From positions 5,443,943 to 5,507,942 of the forward strand of contig NC_040015.1 of assembly GCF_000972845.2 (NCBI RefSeq): a stretch of DNA of 64,000 nucleotides, written 5' to 3'. The DNA is from Larimichthys crocea. Its lineage: Eukaryota; Chordata; Actinopteri; Sciaenidae. Below are positions 22,361 to 34,740 of the stretch, in pieces. The translations under genes and the position numbers were made by a program. Numbering within the stretch: the first letter of the stretch is position 1; every line of letters begins with the position of its first letter. Under the pieces are notes generated by a model. The model worked only from the letters and a program-made list of their open reading frames with translations, ran no database searches and was not told where the DNA came from.

Positions 22361-23866
22361 ATCTTTTTTTCAGCAGCAGTAATTTTCTATTTCACAAATT
22401 TAATACAACTCCTTTTTTTTTTTTATCCGTTATTTCTTTGACCTTTTTATGCACATTTCCCAGCACTTGGAAAAACAAAGGTGGAGTCCAAGAAAAATTA
22501 GGTATTGAGTTAACTTTCAGAGTAGATAAATCTTTTCCTTTTGCAAGCATTTAAGAAAAAAAAAAAAAAAAAAAGCAGAAGTTGTTTTTCATTTTTTTCT
22601 TCTTTCTGTGCGACATTCAGTGGTCGAGCTGCTCTTACATAAGGCCGACTGATGATGCAGGGCCCTGATTCATTTACTCTTTTCTATGAAATACTCCACA
22701 TCCACATCTGACAGTATCAGTATCTGTGTGTGTGCGTGGTCGGCGGGTGGATGTCTCTGAATGATGCTGTTAGTGTTTGGGGGTCTGGAGAGTTTTAGCA
22801 GTCAGGGATTTGGCGGGTGGACTGACAGCTCTTGGGTGGATTCCCTGCTCTAAAGATAGACAGGGGTGTTGGCTGCTCTGTGGTCCACATCCAGAAACAT
22901 TTCAGAAAATGGCCTCCCTCATCACGGGCGGCTCAGCCAGTCATAAACGAAAGCTAAGACAAATAACGCATATTTTTCCAAAATGTAAACTTCCCCCTAT
23001 ATTATTACCATATTTCACTGGGATGACGCGCGGTTTGGAGTTTGTTTTTGTTTGAGTCCACGACTATCTTTTTGGCCTCTGGATCTTTCCAGAGAGGCCG
23101 AGCCTTGAGGCCGCATTAGGGCTGGATGGATACACCGATCCTCGTAAAGGCATGTACAAATACACGCTGCAGAGCACTACCACAGCCATTTAAATGCCCA
23201 ACATGTGGCTGCAGTATATGGAGCTGCCTGTTAACTGCCTCACCACCTCTGGCTTCATTTTCAAAGAGATTTATTGGATTAAAAAGTGCTTTTTAGATTT
23301 ATGTGACCATTTTACAACTTCATCTTAAAACTTTATCTAAACTTCACCCGCATTCTAAACCTACATGTTGTTATACCCCTACAAACTAATTAGAACATAC
23401 CTCAGTCATTTCCCTGTTAGCTGGAGCATGAACACGAGCAGAAAGACTACCTAAAAACTCAATCAGAAGCACATTGATCATCTTTTTTTCAGAATGTGTC
23501 AGAATTGTCAAGGATTACTTGGTTACATTTTTGATTATGTCCATGAAATATAACAATTATAGTTTAGGGTTCTTTCATCATAACCAGCGCTCTGTTTACT
23601 CTGTTTGTTAGACAAGCGCTCCACTTTGTGGTGAACTGGTGGGAGACAAAAGAACAGTGTTGAGTCAAGTTAAGAAAGAGAGAGAGAAACAAGAATATTT
23701 ATGGATTTTTTATGGCTGCAACCTTTTTTTTAAAATTTTAAATGATTTTGAAGTAATTCAGAAGTACTCAGATTACACCGTATTGTAATCTAATGGATTA
23801 CATTAAAAAACATCTCCATGTAATTGACTTATTATTATACATTAACTTAAATATTTCAAAGTATGG
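22361..23866. other. Intergenic, no gene recognised
   Basis: Contains poly-T (22412-22423) and poly-A (22555-22574) runs. An open frame at 22777-23055 (+, 92 codons) starts on a non-ATG codon and has no domain. The segment 23090-23290 is unique-looking and could be noncoding regulatory DNA. Confidence 0.5.
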
Positions 23867-23867
23867 G

Positions 23868-24032
23868 GCGGTCGGTAGCGTAGTGGGTTAAGCGACCGCC
23901 CCGGTTCGAATCCCACATCGGACAGCCATTTACTGCGTGTCATTCTCCCTCTCTCTGCTTCCTGCTTCCTGTCTATCTTCAGCTGTACTATCAATAAAGG
24001 CATAAAAGGCCAAAAAAATAATCTTTAAAAAA
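23868..24032 (+). mobile_element. tRNA-derived SINE, internally deleted
   Basis: GTAGCGTAGTGGGTTAAG matches a Pol III A-box region, and GGTTCGAATCC (23903-23913) is a perfect B box. They are followed by CACATCGGACAGCC, a CT-rich body and the end TATCAATAAAGGCATAAAAG. I recognise this as a common percomorph SINE. The A and B boxes are only about 20 bp apart, so the middle of the tRNA head is missing and internal transcription is doubtful. Confidence 0.75.
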
Positions 24033-24044
24033 AAATGTTATTCT

Positions 24045-24929
24045 GACCCAACCCTGACTTTAGATATTATTGTCTAACTGATGCTGCATTATGTTTGCTG
24101 ACTTCACTACTCATGAACATCTCAATGGATTATATGATAAATGATGATGATATGACTGTTTGTGGTGTCATTCTGTTCACTCAGTGCGTAGGAATCTGGA
24201 AAAATCTAATTATCTAAGCAACTGCTACACTGAGCTGCTGTCCAGAGAAAGTTTCATAGTTTTGTTTTAAATAATATCTCTGCTTAATTACAACGAGTCT
24301 TTTACTTTCACAGTGTCGGCCATCTGTTCGTTCAGTAATACTTACTTATTAAATAATGGCAAACATAAACATCACCCACAGCTCTCAGGAGCCTTTTACC
24401 ATATTTCATTTGATTGTTTTGGTTTTCCATCACATATATCGCCATGCTGTTTTGGTTCAGTCTCATTAACCTCATTTCCAGCAGCAGGTTTTTTTCAGTG
24501 AAACACTTCTGACAGACCAACAGCAAAGACACAGTTGGCTAGCAGTAAGCACAGTGTAGCATTTAGCATAACTAGCCAAATTTCACAAACACAACTCCAA
24601 ATGTATGTTACAATTGCAGCTCACATAAGTCTGAATATGCATCTGTTAGCTAACATGCTCAGTTTATATGTCGGTGTGTAATAAACAGCTTGCTCTGCTG
24701 CCCCCAACTGACCAAAAACTCAAATCAAATGAACAAGTTTGAAGCTGTTTGTCACTTTGCATTGTACACTGTGGTAAATCATAATCAATATTCTCACAGA
24801 CTGGACTGCTCTCAATCAGAATCTGTAAGAGAAATCACAGTTTTTTATATTCAGCGTCAAGCTGTCTTCTGGCAGTATGAGCAGGCTTGGAATATTTGAT
24901 CCCCTTTGTTTTATATTAAATCTATGAGC
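24045..24929. other. Intergenic, no gene recognised
   Basis: No supported gene. Open frames around 24313-24532 overlap on both strands without domains. Confidence 0.5.
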
Positions 24930-25290
24930 TGTGTCTTAATCCCTCTATCCTGTTGTCTTTTGTAACAGAGATATCCCCAGAGATTTCCTGGCCAAAGGAA
25001 AGATAACACACATATTCAGCAGCATGGCAGTGCTGCCCACGCTTTACAAATACCGAAGTGTAAGGATCCTTTTATTGGCCGAGTTAGCGCCCGCGAAAGC
25101 TCTTAACTACTGTAATGTTCTTTCTGACCAGCCGTGTAATTACACTGCCTGTCACCACACAAATCACAGCACACCCGTCATCTGCTGACTTCAATTAGCC
25201 GCCCCCTCCCAGCACCCCCACCCTGGCTGGCTTAAAACCACTGAGGAGCCTTAAATCTGAGGAGCTCGAGTGCGGGTCAAAACCGACTGC
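24930..25290. promoter_or_regulatory. Candidate distal noncoding element (speculative)
   Basis: Unique-looking, moderately GC sequence. It contains GTGTAATTACAC (25134-25145), a perfect 12-bp palindrome centred on the homeodomain core TAATTA, and CTTCAATTAGCC nearby (25188-25200). Regulatory role is inferred from motifs and absence of repeats only. Confidence 0.3.
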
Positions 25291-26088
25291 TGCCAGTGTT
25301 CACTGATCTCCAAGGTGGAAGAGGTGATCGTAAAACCCCTGACAACCCTGAGCTGAGCTGCCCTCCAGGGGACGAGACCTGCACTGTAAAAAATATCAAG
25401 GTACTGCTAAAGCGATACACAACACACACACACTATAATGTGCGTATTTGTCGTATTCACTGCAGATTATGTACTGCATATTTTCCATCAGTACTTTCTG
25501 CTTCTCATTTCTGTGCAACATAAAAATCAACTTGCAGAAGCTTAAAGCTTGTTTGAGTTGGATAATCCAACACTGCAAATATGATTTCTGCTTCCACTGT
25601 TCTCAAAGTTCCATTATTACTGGCAGTTCAAAAGTGCATATTGATTGAAAGAGTTGGCCCGACATTACACACACACGTAACATAACTCTGACACAAGGCA
25701 TCACCAAAATCTGTGATCTGTGGCAGACACTATGAAACTGAATGACCTTAAAAATACATGAATTTACATTAATGTCTTGGAATGAACCAAATAACAGAAA
25801 AGCATGTCTTTAAAGGACATTTTTCAAATTACAGTTAAATACTCCATAACTCCATATTACTCCAAAACCATGAGGAGAAAATCTTGTTTTTTAATGAAGA
25901 AATATATTTTACGCCTAAAATCTACAAGTAACATATATATATATTAATTCTATATTATATGGCACTGTGATTGATCCATGAACTTAACAAAAATTTGCGC
26001 CTTCATTAAAAAAAAGGGGGGTTACCATCTTCACATCTCGGAAACTCTTTAATATATCATCATTCATTTTCTTGGATGCGGAACAATA
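25291..26088. other. Intergenic, no gene recognised
   Basis: AT-rich sequence, short open frames only. Confidence 0.55.
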
Positions 26089-26469
26089 TTAAGGGTCCAG
26101 TGTGTACGATTTAGGAGTATGTATTAGCAGGAATGGAATACTATATTCATTAGTATGTTTTCATTAGTGTATCACCTGAAAATAAGAATTGTTGTGTTTT
26201 ATTTGTTCTTTTATATCTACACTGAGGGGGGGTCCTCTTCCATGGAGTCTACCATTTTGAACCAGACTTTTTCTACAGTAGCTCAGAACAAACAAACCAA
26301 ACACTAATCTAGATATAGCCCTTTACTTTTAATGCGAATATGGCAGCCAGAGTTTTTCTTACATGTCTGAAAGGAGAGGACGAGACGTGGGAGAGTATTT
26401 ATTTGGTTGCAATCTGCAACTTCTGCTACTTTAGCAGGTGCTGCTAAATCCTATACACCAGACCTTTAA
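26089..26469. mobile_element. MITE with ~25-bp terminal inverted repeats
   Basis: The left end TTAAGGGTCCAGTGTGTA and the reverse complement of the right end, TTAAAGGTCTGGTGTATA, match at 14 of 18 positions and stay alike to about 25 bp. A TTA trinucleotide flanks both sides of the AGGGTCC/AGGTCT ends, compatible with a PIF/Harbinger-type 3-bp duplication. Internal text (ATTTTCAGGTGAT on the minus strand, CCATTTTGAACCAGAC on the plus strand) matches a very common fish MITE. No transposase. Confidence 0.75.
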
Positions 26470-28094
26470 ATACCTGCAGTTCCTTAAATATCATTATTAT
26501 GTGCTCCTGAAATCAACACTCTGGTCACCTCTTAAGGTGTAAATCCATTCTTAGCTCTGTAAAAGTGTAGGTTTAATGGCATACTTCATTTCTCAAAAAT
26601 CATGTACTGTATTTTCTGCCAGTTTGATATAGCTGATTGCTTTTTAATACTACAATACCCATGAGCCACAGGCAGTCAAATCAAGTCAGTGTGATTCACA
26701 GCTGTAGCAAATCAGAACATTAAGCTTATCATTTGCAAACAAAACATTGTACTGTGGTGAGTTCATCCAAATTGACCCAGGATGCAAAAGTGACCTGAAT
26801 TTTAACTGCTGAATGTTTGATCAGTGTACATCTCCCCCTCAGCATTGAAAAGTGAATAAGGATTTCATGACTTCATACATCGCTTTACATCTCTGTGCAA
26901 AAATATAATAATAATAATAATAATAATAATAACACAACAACAACATTTTTTAAATGCAGTTCATCTTTTGTACTGATGAGGGAGAATTTTGAATCATAAA
27001 AATCTTCTCGAGCTCCAACTGTCGGCCATATTAAATTCTCCAGAAATTACTTCTCCCACTTTGCAGCTCCATTCTCTGCAGGTTAGTGAAAGGCATTGCG
27101 GTATCTATAGGAAAGTATTAATAGAACACATGCAGATGAAGCAGATGGAAAAAAGTTAATTTCACTGAGTTAGGATTGAATTCATGGGCTGCACTTAACA
27201 ATGATATGTGATGATATGTGACAGTGGCAGTGAATAAGGAGGCGACTTGGTTCCACCATGCTGCTCTGTGGTTTTATAGTATGATTTCTATTCTGGAGGT
27301 CTTCAAGACTCTGCTAGGGGGGCGAGCTCCTGCCAAGACAAACACACCTGCATAATCTAGATGAAGTATACCTATCAAAACACATGTCCGCCTCGCCTGC
27401 CCTGCCGCTTGTGCACCGCAGACTAGGGCAATTGTGGTTTTTCAATTGGTTGGTGATGGAGAGCTGGGCTAGAATATACTGGGATGAAAGTCTGACCACT
27501 TATTACTGCTTCAAGGTGAAGCTGAGGCTGCAGGCACAGGGGACAGGGTGTGGTTTGGGGGTTGTACTGTAGGATTATAGGGAGTGTGAGGCATGAGGAC
27601 GGAGAGAAAGGCAGATAAAGATACTTGGTGATGAATAAGAAGTGTAAAGTTAAGACTGAGGCAAAATGGGATATAGAGAAATGTTGTTACACACCGGATA
27701 AAGTACATATTAGCAACCCTCTGAGAAGACACCAGAGCCTGCAAACACATACAGTATACAGCTCAAAATATTAAAGTGTTGGAGGGAACAAACAATGCTG
27801 ATGATTGTGCATGCACTAGTGAACATGAGGCACATTGTCATTGTCGAGACAGTAACTCAGTCTAAAAAGATCAAACTTGCTTATAACATGCTTTGAAAAG
27901 ATTTTGACATGAGCACCAGATGAGGTCAGGGGACCTTTAAAGTCAATAGAATGTCTGTACAAACTGGCTGATGGCTCTACAGGTAAAATGTCGGGGTTTT
28001 TTGCAGTTGGAAAGGCACAAAAATGTTTTTTATGCCACAAATATGAACTCATGTCGGATTCAAATTTCCAAAAAATAAAACAATCAGGCATTTC
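26470..28094. other. Intergenic, no gene recognised
   Basis: No supported gene. An (AAT)n run lies at 26907-26932. Overlapping open frames at 27314-27750 on both strands have no domains. Confidence 0.5.
26907..26932. repeat. (AAT)n microsatellite
   Basis: About eight AAT units. Confidence 0.92.
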
Positions 28095-28109
28095 ATAATC
28101 ACATGCTAT

Positions 28110-28151
28110 GAGTATATATATAAATATGATTATATAGATATATATAAAATA

Positions 28152-28197
<46 letters not shown>

Positions 28198-28206
28198 AAA
28201 ATATAA
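28110..28206. repeat. (TA)n microsatellite
   Basis: Long TATATA tract (core about 28153-28192) with AT-rich flanks. Confidence 0.93.
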
Positions 28207-28214
28207 CACTCAAA

Positions 28215-28470
28215 TACATAATGTTTGGTGTATTCAATTTTTTAAGTAATATCCGGTTGTTTTGGCAAATGCTTTAAGTGCTCACAACTTTAAAAAAAAT
28301 ACTGCATGATTAAACACTTAAACACATTAATTTTAAAAGAATAATAAATCCATACAACTTTACATAATTAAGTTCAATTACTTACTTCTCCCAGGGTAAT
28401 TAGTTTCCTATATATTTTTAAGTAACCTTAACTTCTTTTAATAATGAATTGTTTAATTTACAGTGTATTG
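28215..28470. mobile_element. AT-rich dispersed repeat fragment (possible DNA transposon)
   Basis: Repeated AAGTTA/TTAAGT and CAACTTTA motifs on both strands, ending TTAATTTACAGTGTA, the style of a fish non-autonomous DNA element. Ends are not fixed. Confidence 0.35.
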
Positions 28471-28689
28471 ACCAGGTATGCTAAACTCTCAAACACACAT
28501 ATGATTATCTACATGTGATTATGTATATTAGACACAACATTCAAAACTAAAAGCTTGTGTGTGTTGTGTTTGTTATCAATCACCTGTACCCAGATTGCAC
28601 ATGTGACAACATCTGTAACCAATTAGATCGCTTTGAAAACAGAGCTTGAACATCATAGACTAGATTAGGACACAATGGATGTGTCACAG

Positions 28690-28858
28690 ATGAGATGTGG
28701 GCCATTTGGTTATTTAAAAGGCAGTTTTCCCCTACCACTATTGCCAAATGCTCGCTCATGGTGGGAATTGTTGAGTCTCTGTGAAGAGTATGGTCTGCAC
28801 CTGAGATAACCTTTGTTATGATATTACGCTATATAAATAACACTGAATTGAACTGAAA
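28690..28858 (+). mobile_element. Family-B LINE-tail fragment
   Basis: Shares GCTCGCTCATGGTGGGAATTG, the GAGTATGGTCTGCACCTG-like middle, ATAACCTTTGTTATGATATT and the tail CTATATAAATAACACTGAA with the copies at 5880 and 37960. It is a 5'-truncated copy in the + orientation. Confidence 0.65.
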
Positions 28859-28860
28859 TG

Positions 28861-29864
28861 ACCATATACTCATCCATTGCTTGAGGCTTCTGGAAGCTGG
28901 TCAGTGGGTCCAGATAAATTTGAGCCACTGTAGCAGGGGTCATCTGGACTCATGACAACAGGTAAGAAATCCTACTCACTATAAGATTTTACATTTATTT
29001 TAAAAAGGAGGAAACCTGATATTCTATTTTCTTCAGATGTCCCCACACAGGAGGAAGAAATGACCTGAACAGGAACAAGAACAGAAACAACACATCATAT
29101 CGTACCTTTGTTGTCATATGGGATAATGTAAGTTTTCACAACCTACTGTGGTCCATAATTAGTTCAACAATAACCCACACTTTCAAGTTCTCCCCCTTCA
29201 ACCTTACTCTCCTTTCATGAACCTTATCAAGGAGTTTGTTTCATTATGACGTTTGAATGTAAATGACTGCCAACCCTAACAACGAGCAACTCTCCTCCAG
29301 GCAATGTAAGAGACCTGTGGTGACATTCATGTGGAGGCATTCCAGGACCGGATGCACCACTTAAGATAGTACTTCCCTCCAATGTTTGGCCAGAGAGGAC
29401 ATCGCTTGTGATGTTCATGAGGTACTGTGGCCAGATGCACATAGAAGCCGGGATGGGCTGTAATTGCAATATACCATATTAATAGTATATAATATGTGTA
29501 TAATACAGTAATGGTCATGTAATTTCAGTAAAAGTAATTGTGTCTGATAATGATAATGAGTATTGAGCATACCCAACATTCCCCATTGCATTTGTGTTTC
29601 TAATCTATAATTCCAGCATGCTACACATAAAAATGGAAAAGACTCTAGTTAATAGTGTTTTATACCTAGCACATCAGTATATTTATATGGTGTTCATTGT
29701 GATGCAAAAATATATTTGAAATTAGTTTATCTACTTTTAAAAGAAGATCTTTTTCTATTTTTTCAACAAAGAGGGTCTGAGTTTCAGACATTGTGTTTTA
29801 GCAATTGTACAACTCTGTAAGCTATATAGAGATATTTCACTGAATTGATTGTTGGTGGTGTGAG
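28861..29864. other. Intergenic, no gene recognised
   Basis: A minus-strand open frame at 29227-29469 includes an ATG but no domain I can name. The surrounding sequence may be an old repeat. Confidence 0.45.
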
Positions 29865-29867
29865 ATG

Positions 29868-30038
29868 AGAATAAAAGTCAGAGGATCACCAGGAATCACC
29901 TCTGGGTAATCAAGTCACCAAATCCATGGCAATCCATCCAATATCTTGTCTGGATTCAAGTGGTACATTGACCAAACAAACAGAATGGTGGATCTACCAT
30001 GGCCTCTCCATGCAGATACTGTGGCTAAAAAAAGAAAA
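29868..30038 (+). repeat. Degenerate dispersed fish repeat
   Basis: AAAGTCAGAGGATCACC, CCATGGCAATCCATCCAAT and the closing GTGGCTAAAAA follow the order of a widespread fish repeat, with many substitutions. Assignment from memory of the family. Confidence 0.5.
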
Positions 30039-30219
30039 CCCAGAGACCCAACACTGGATAAAGATGAACACACAATAATCTAAACCCTGCACACCACAGT
30101 CACCAGTTAACAAAAGATGGACATTAAAACTATGGTCTCATTTTGGTTTCATCCTAAGAAAGTGGTAACAAATTTGTTAAATTTAGACAAAACAAAAAGT
30201 TCTTGTAATTGGACCCAAA

Positions 30220-31150
<931 letters not shown>

Positions 31151-32542
31151 ACACCTCATAAACTCTCTTTCTAGAGACTTAGTTACTTTAGATGGGATCA
31201 CCCTGGCCTCCAGCTCCACTGTTAAAGAATTGGAGTTGTTTTTGATCAGGATTTGTCCTTTAACGTCCACATAAAACAAATTTCGAGGACTGCATTCTTC
31301 CACTTACGTAACATCGCTAAAATTAGACGTATTGTCTCTCAATCAGATACAGAAAAATTCATCCACGCATTTGTTACTTCTAGGCTGGACTATTGTAACT
31401 CTTTGTTATCAGGCTGCTCTAATAAGCGTCTCTTAGGACTTTTGCAGTTAATTCAGAATGCTGCTGCACGTGTTCTGACAGGAACCAAGATCAGAGATCA
31501 CATTTCTCCCATTTTGGCTTCCTTGCATTGGCTGCCTATTAATCTAGAATAGATTTAAAATTCTTTCCTTACTTACACAAGCTCTTCATGGTCAGGCACC
31601 ATCGGATCTAAAAGAGCTCATAATACCTTTACTACCCCTTCTAGAACACTGCGCTCTCAGGATGCTGGGTTCCTTGTGGTTCTATAGTTTCCAAAAGTAG
31701 ATTGGGCCCGAGCTTTCAGCTATCAGGCTCCTCTTCTGTGGAAACAAACTACCTTTCTGGGTTCGGGAGGCAGCATGGTCAACACCTTTAGAATAGACTT
31801 AAGACTTTCCTTTTTGATAAAGCTTATAGTTAGAGCTGGCTCAGGTCATCTCCTTAGTTATGTGCCATAGGATTAGACTGCGGGGGACCCCAGGGGTTAT
31901 GCTGCCAGGCACGGTATTGGTTGAAGATGAACAACATCCCTTACCGAAAACCCTCTCTCTCTCTCTTCTCTCTCTCTCTATCTCTCTCTCATCTCTCTCT
32001 GTCTTTTCTGTTCTCTCTCTTGTATCTATGTCTCTCTCTATCTCTCTCTCATCTGTGGACATGTCTCTTAATGCATGTTACTAACCAAACTTCCCCGGAG
32101 TCTGTGCTCTGTCGTCAGCAGGTTCTCGTGATCATGGCTGCTGCTGTGATCCTGCACGACGCACTACATATATTATTATGTCATTTATTACTACCATATC
32201 TTTTACTGTAATCATTCTATCATTCATTGTGATTCATTGTCATTTTATCAGTCATTGTACAATATGTTTGTGTTGATTTGTCCTGTACACGTGACATCCA
32301 TTGCACGTCTGTCCGTCCTGGGAGAGGGATCCTCCTCTGTGGCTCTTCCTGAGGTTTCTTCCACATTTTTTCCCTGTTAAAGGTTTTTGTGGGCAAGTTT
32401 TTCCTCACTCGAACCGAGGGTCTAAGGACAGGGTTGTCACTCCCTGTACAGATTGTAAAAGCCCTCTGAGGCAAATGTACTTTGTGACTTTGGGCTATAC
32501 AAATAAAATTGATTTGATTTGATTTGATTTGATTTGATTTGA
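31151..32542 (+). mobile_element. 5'-truncated L2-like LINE copy, plus strand
   Basis: Contains the C-terminal part of the reverse-transcriptase ORF (31165-31810), then the 3' UTR and a tail of TTGAT/TTTGA pentamers (32505-32542). The 3' UTR is the reverse complement of 30220-31145. Short tandem pentamers at the end are typical of fish LINEs of this kind. No full-length coding capacity remains. Confidence 0.85.
31165..31830 (+). pseudogene. LINE ORF2 C-terminal remnant
   Basis: The translation contains DQDLSFNVHI, TSRLDYCNSLLSG, LQLIQNAAARVLTG and ASLHWLPI in the order found downstream of the reverse-transcriptase core in CR1/L2-group LINEs. It continues with shifted frames into ALHGQAPSDLKELI and, near 31745, an APLLWN-like segment. 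Frameshifts (one near 31225, another near 31555) and stops break it, and the catalytic reverse-transcriptase core is absent, so it cannot encode a working enzyme. Confidence 0.8.
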
Positions 32543-32809
32543 ACAAAACTCACATGGTGAGTGTGCTGCATGGTGCTTTTGTGATCCTTTGAGCAGCCCA
32601 GTAAGCTTTCCATGAATAAAATTGTTACTGTATATGAATATATACACAGTACAGCTCCAGCGCAAACTGCACACAGGAAATTTATTTTTCCTTCTTCAAA
32701 AAGGTCTGTTGATAACAAGCTCTGTCTAAAAACAGACATTATAAAAAGCACATTAAACAGAGAAGTGATTAACTTTTTATTTTATCAGTCATAATATCTA
32801 TGGTGACAC

Positions 32810-33195
32810 ACACAGTGTTTGTGCTGAAAAACGTTGATGATATTATTAAAAGAAATCTTTAACAACACGAGAAAAACACTTCCGGGCAGAGGGTCCTCGG
32901 TTGTCCAATCAGATTGTAGCTCACAAATCGTCAGTGGTCGAGCATTCTGGGTAGTGTAGGCCTTTCCGCTATCCAAAACATAGGAATAAAAGTTTATTTC
33001 TCAGGCTAGAAGGAGAAAAAAAACATACTGAGGGCCACAACATGAAGCTATCTTATTGTTGAATTATCAGTGACACTTTGGCGTGTTTGTGCTGAGAAAC
33101 GTTGATGATATCAATAAAAGAAATCCTTGACATAGTGAGAAAAACAGTTCCGGGCAGAGGGTCCTCGGTTGTCCAATCAGATTGTAGCTTGCAGC
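32810..33195. repeat. Diverged tandem duplication, period 268 bp
   Basis: About 110 bp from 32815 (GTGTTTGTGCTG...) recurs from 33083 with few differences, including CGGGCAGAGGGTCCTCGGTT and TCCAATCAGATTGTAGCT. The rest of the period is less alike. No ORF runs through. It may be part of an unrecognised repeat continuing to about 33410. Confidence 0.75.
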
Positions 33196-33199
33196 GTCA

Positions 33200-33700
33200 T
33201 GTATCGCTGTGGTCGGGTTATTATTGGAGTGAATGGACGGCTGGAGCTCTGCTCTGAGCGTCTCTTACCAGCGCAAACGGATTATACTGGAGTCAATGGA
33301 CAACCCAGAGCGTTTCATACAGACGCGGAAGGGTACCTTTTACGTCGGTATCAGACGCCAAGGGGCGTGACAAAGCGTCGGTATTTTACGCGTTGGGAAT
33401 GAGAACGGGTTGTGGATTCACAGTCAAATCAAAACAGGATAACAGCTGCTATGCATATCCTTCCCAGCCTTACTCTCTTGGCCAAATATGGTCAGTTCTG
33501 CCTCAATGGCAATGCCAAACTTGAGAATTCAAAAGTCCACAAACCAGTCCACAAATCAAAGGGTGACGTCACGGTGACTTTAAACTTGCATGCAGAAAAC
33601 GTGCAAACTGGAGATATTGCAGCTCAGCCTACATGGATGCAGCAAAACAGCAATTTTCAACTTAATAATTTGTAACTTATGTTGCTTACAGTATATATGT
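33200..33700. other. Intergenic, possible repeat remnants
   Basis: 33200-33410 is CpG-rich with GGAGTGAATGGAC and GGAGTCAATGGAC as an internal repeat. 33540-33580 (AAGGGTGACGTCACGGTGAC) resembles the tail of a dispersed fish repeat. No gene recognised. Confidence 0.4.
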
Positions 33701-33799
33701 ACTGCATACAGTATTTAGTAAATTCACTCATACTGTACAATACTACAGGGGTTCTAGTGTTCTAGTGCTCCCTGTCTGCATTTGGCCACATTTTTTCAT

Positions 33800-34690
33800 C
33801 AGCATCACATCTTATGTCATGTCTGGAGATGCGTCTTCTTGAATGTCTAATCCAACACTGGCAGTCTTTTGGAGAAATATCTCCACACTCCACATTCATG
33901 GCATCCAGTTAGGACATCTGGTCATGTGGATGGTGGTCATAAACATTCCACCTCCATGCTGAAAGAAACTCCTCTGTGGGGTTTAGGAAGGGCGAGTATG
34001 GAGGCAGGAATAGTGCTGACATCGTGGGATGTTCAGTAAACCAGTCTGCGACTGCAGAATGCCACATTATCCCACACAACTACAAAGGGAGGGAGGTTTC
34101 TAGCCCATCAACTTCTCTCCTTCACCAGCACAAGTCAAATATGGAGGTCATGTATTAAAGCAAAGAGCCTTTCTTTATTGTAGGGGGCAATGCTGCAGAC
34201 AGTGGAAATTAGCTCCTGTCCAGTCTTTGGACATCCACTGTTGCTCTCTGTCCAATCACATTTCTTCACTTGCAGTGTGTTTTACCAGGTTGAATCCACA
34301 AAGATGAATATGTGAGTAGTCTTCCTTCTCCAATTTTCTTAAAAATAAGAGTAAATCCACAGCTTTACGGTACTGTACGCTATGCATAGCTGTATATGTG
34401 CCCTGTTTAGTTATTGAACAGCTTACCTGGACATTGAGTTCACGCATTTCTCTTAAAGGCTAAAAGTTTACTGCTTCATCTTTATTTTATTTTTCTCTAT
34501 GACTCTGGCAGTTGTTGTGCTGACCACATATTCTCTAAAGTCATCTTGTCTGCCAGCACTCTGTCCTGAATTTCCAGCAGTTTTATTGCATTGTTGCCAA
34601 TGTCAACAATGTCAATTTCCTGCTCATCTGAAAATATTCTGCCTCCCCCTCCTGTGGGATTCAACCTTTGGATTCTACTGTAAAACACAA
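33800..34690 (-). pseudogene. Decayed DDE transposase (IS630/Tc1-mariner group)
   Basis: On the minus strand, a helix-turn-helix-like N-terminal part (RIFSDEQEID... around 34545-34650) comes first. Next is FIFVD at about 34294-34308 (first catalytic D at 34294-34296) followed by GFNLVKH in another frame. Then VVWDNVAF (second D at 34069-34071), and then WFTEHPTMSALFLPPYSPF, LNPTEEF (E at 33972-33974) and SAWRWNVYD. The order fits the DDE triad of eukaryotic IS630-like transposases. Frameshifts lie after the first D and within the DNVAF segment (94 nt, not a multiple of three, between D and E codons), and a TAA sits at 33909-33911. Clearly dead. Terminal repeats were not found. Confidence 0.82.
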
Positions 34691-34740
34691 AACAATCAAT
34701 ATAATTCAAAACGTCAGGACATGTACACTGTAATATGTAG

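Noticed and set aside
22777..23055. 92-codon + strand ORF as a gene
   Set aside because: It has a non-ATG start, no domain, no splice context, and composition like the surrounding noncoding DNA.
23868..23930. A functional tRNA gene
   Set aside because: The A and B boxes are too close, no cloverleaf can be formed, and the sequence continues into a SINE body.
31253..31552. A standalone 99-residue gene
   Set aside because: Its motifs (SRLDYCNSLL, QNAAARVL, LHWLPI) show it is a LINE ORF2 remnant with frameshifts on both sides.
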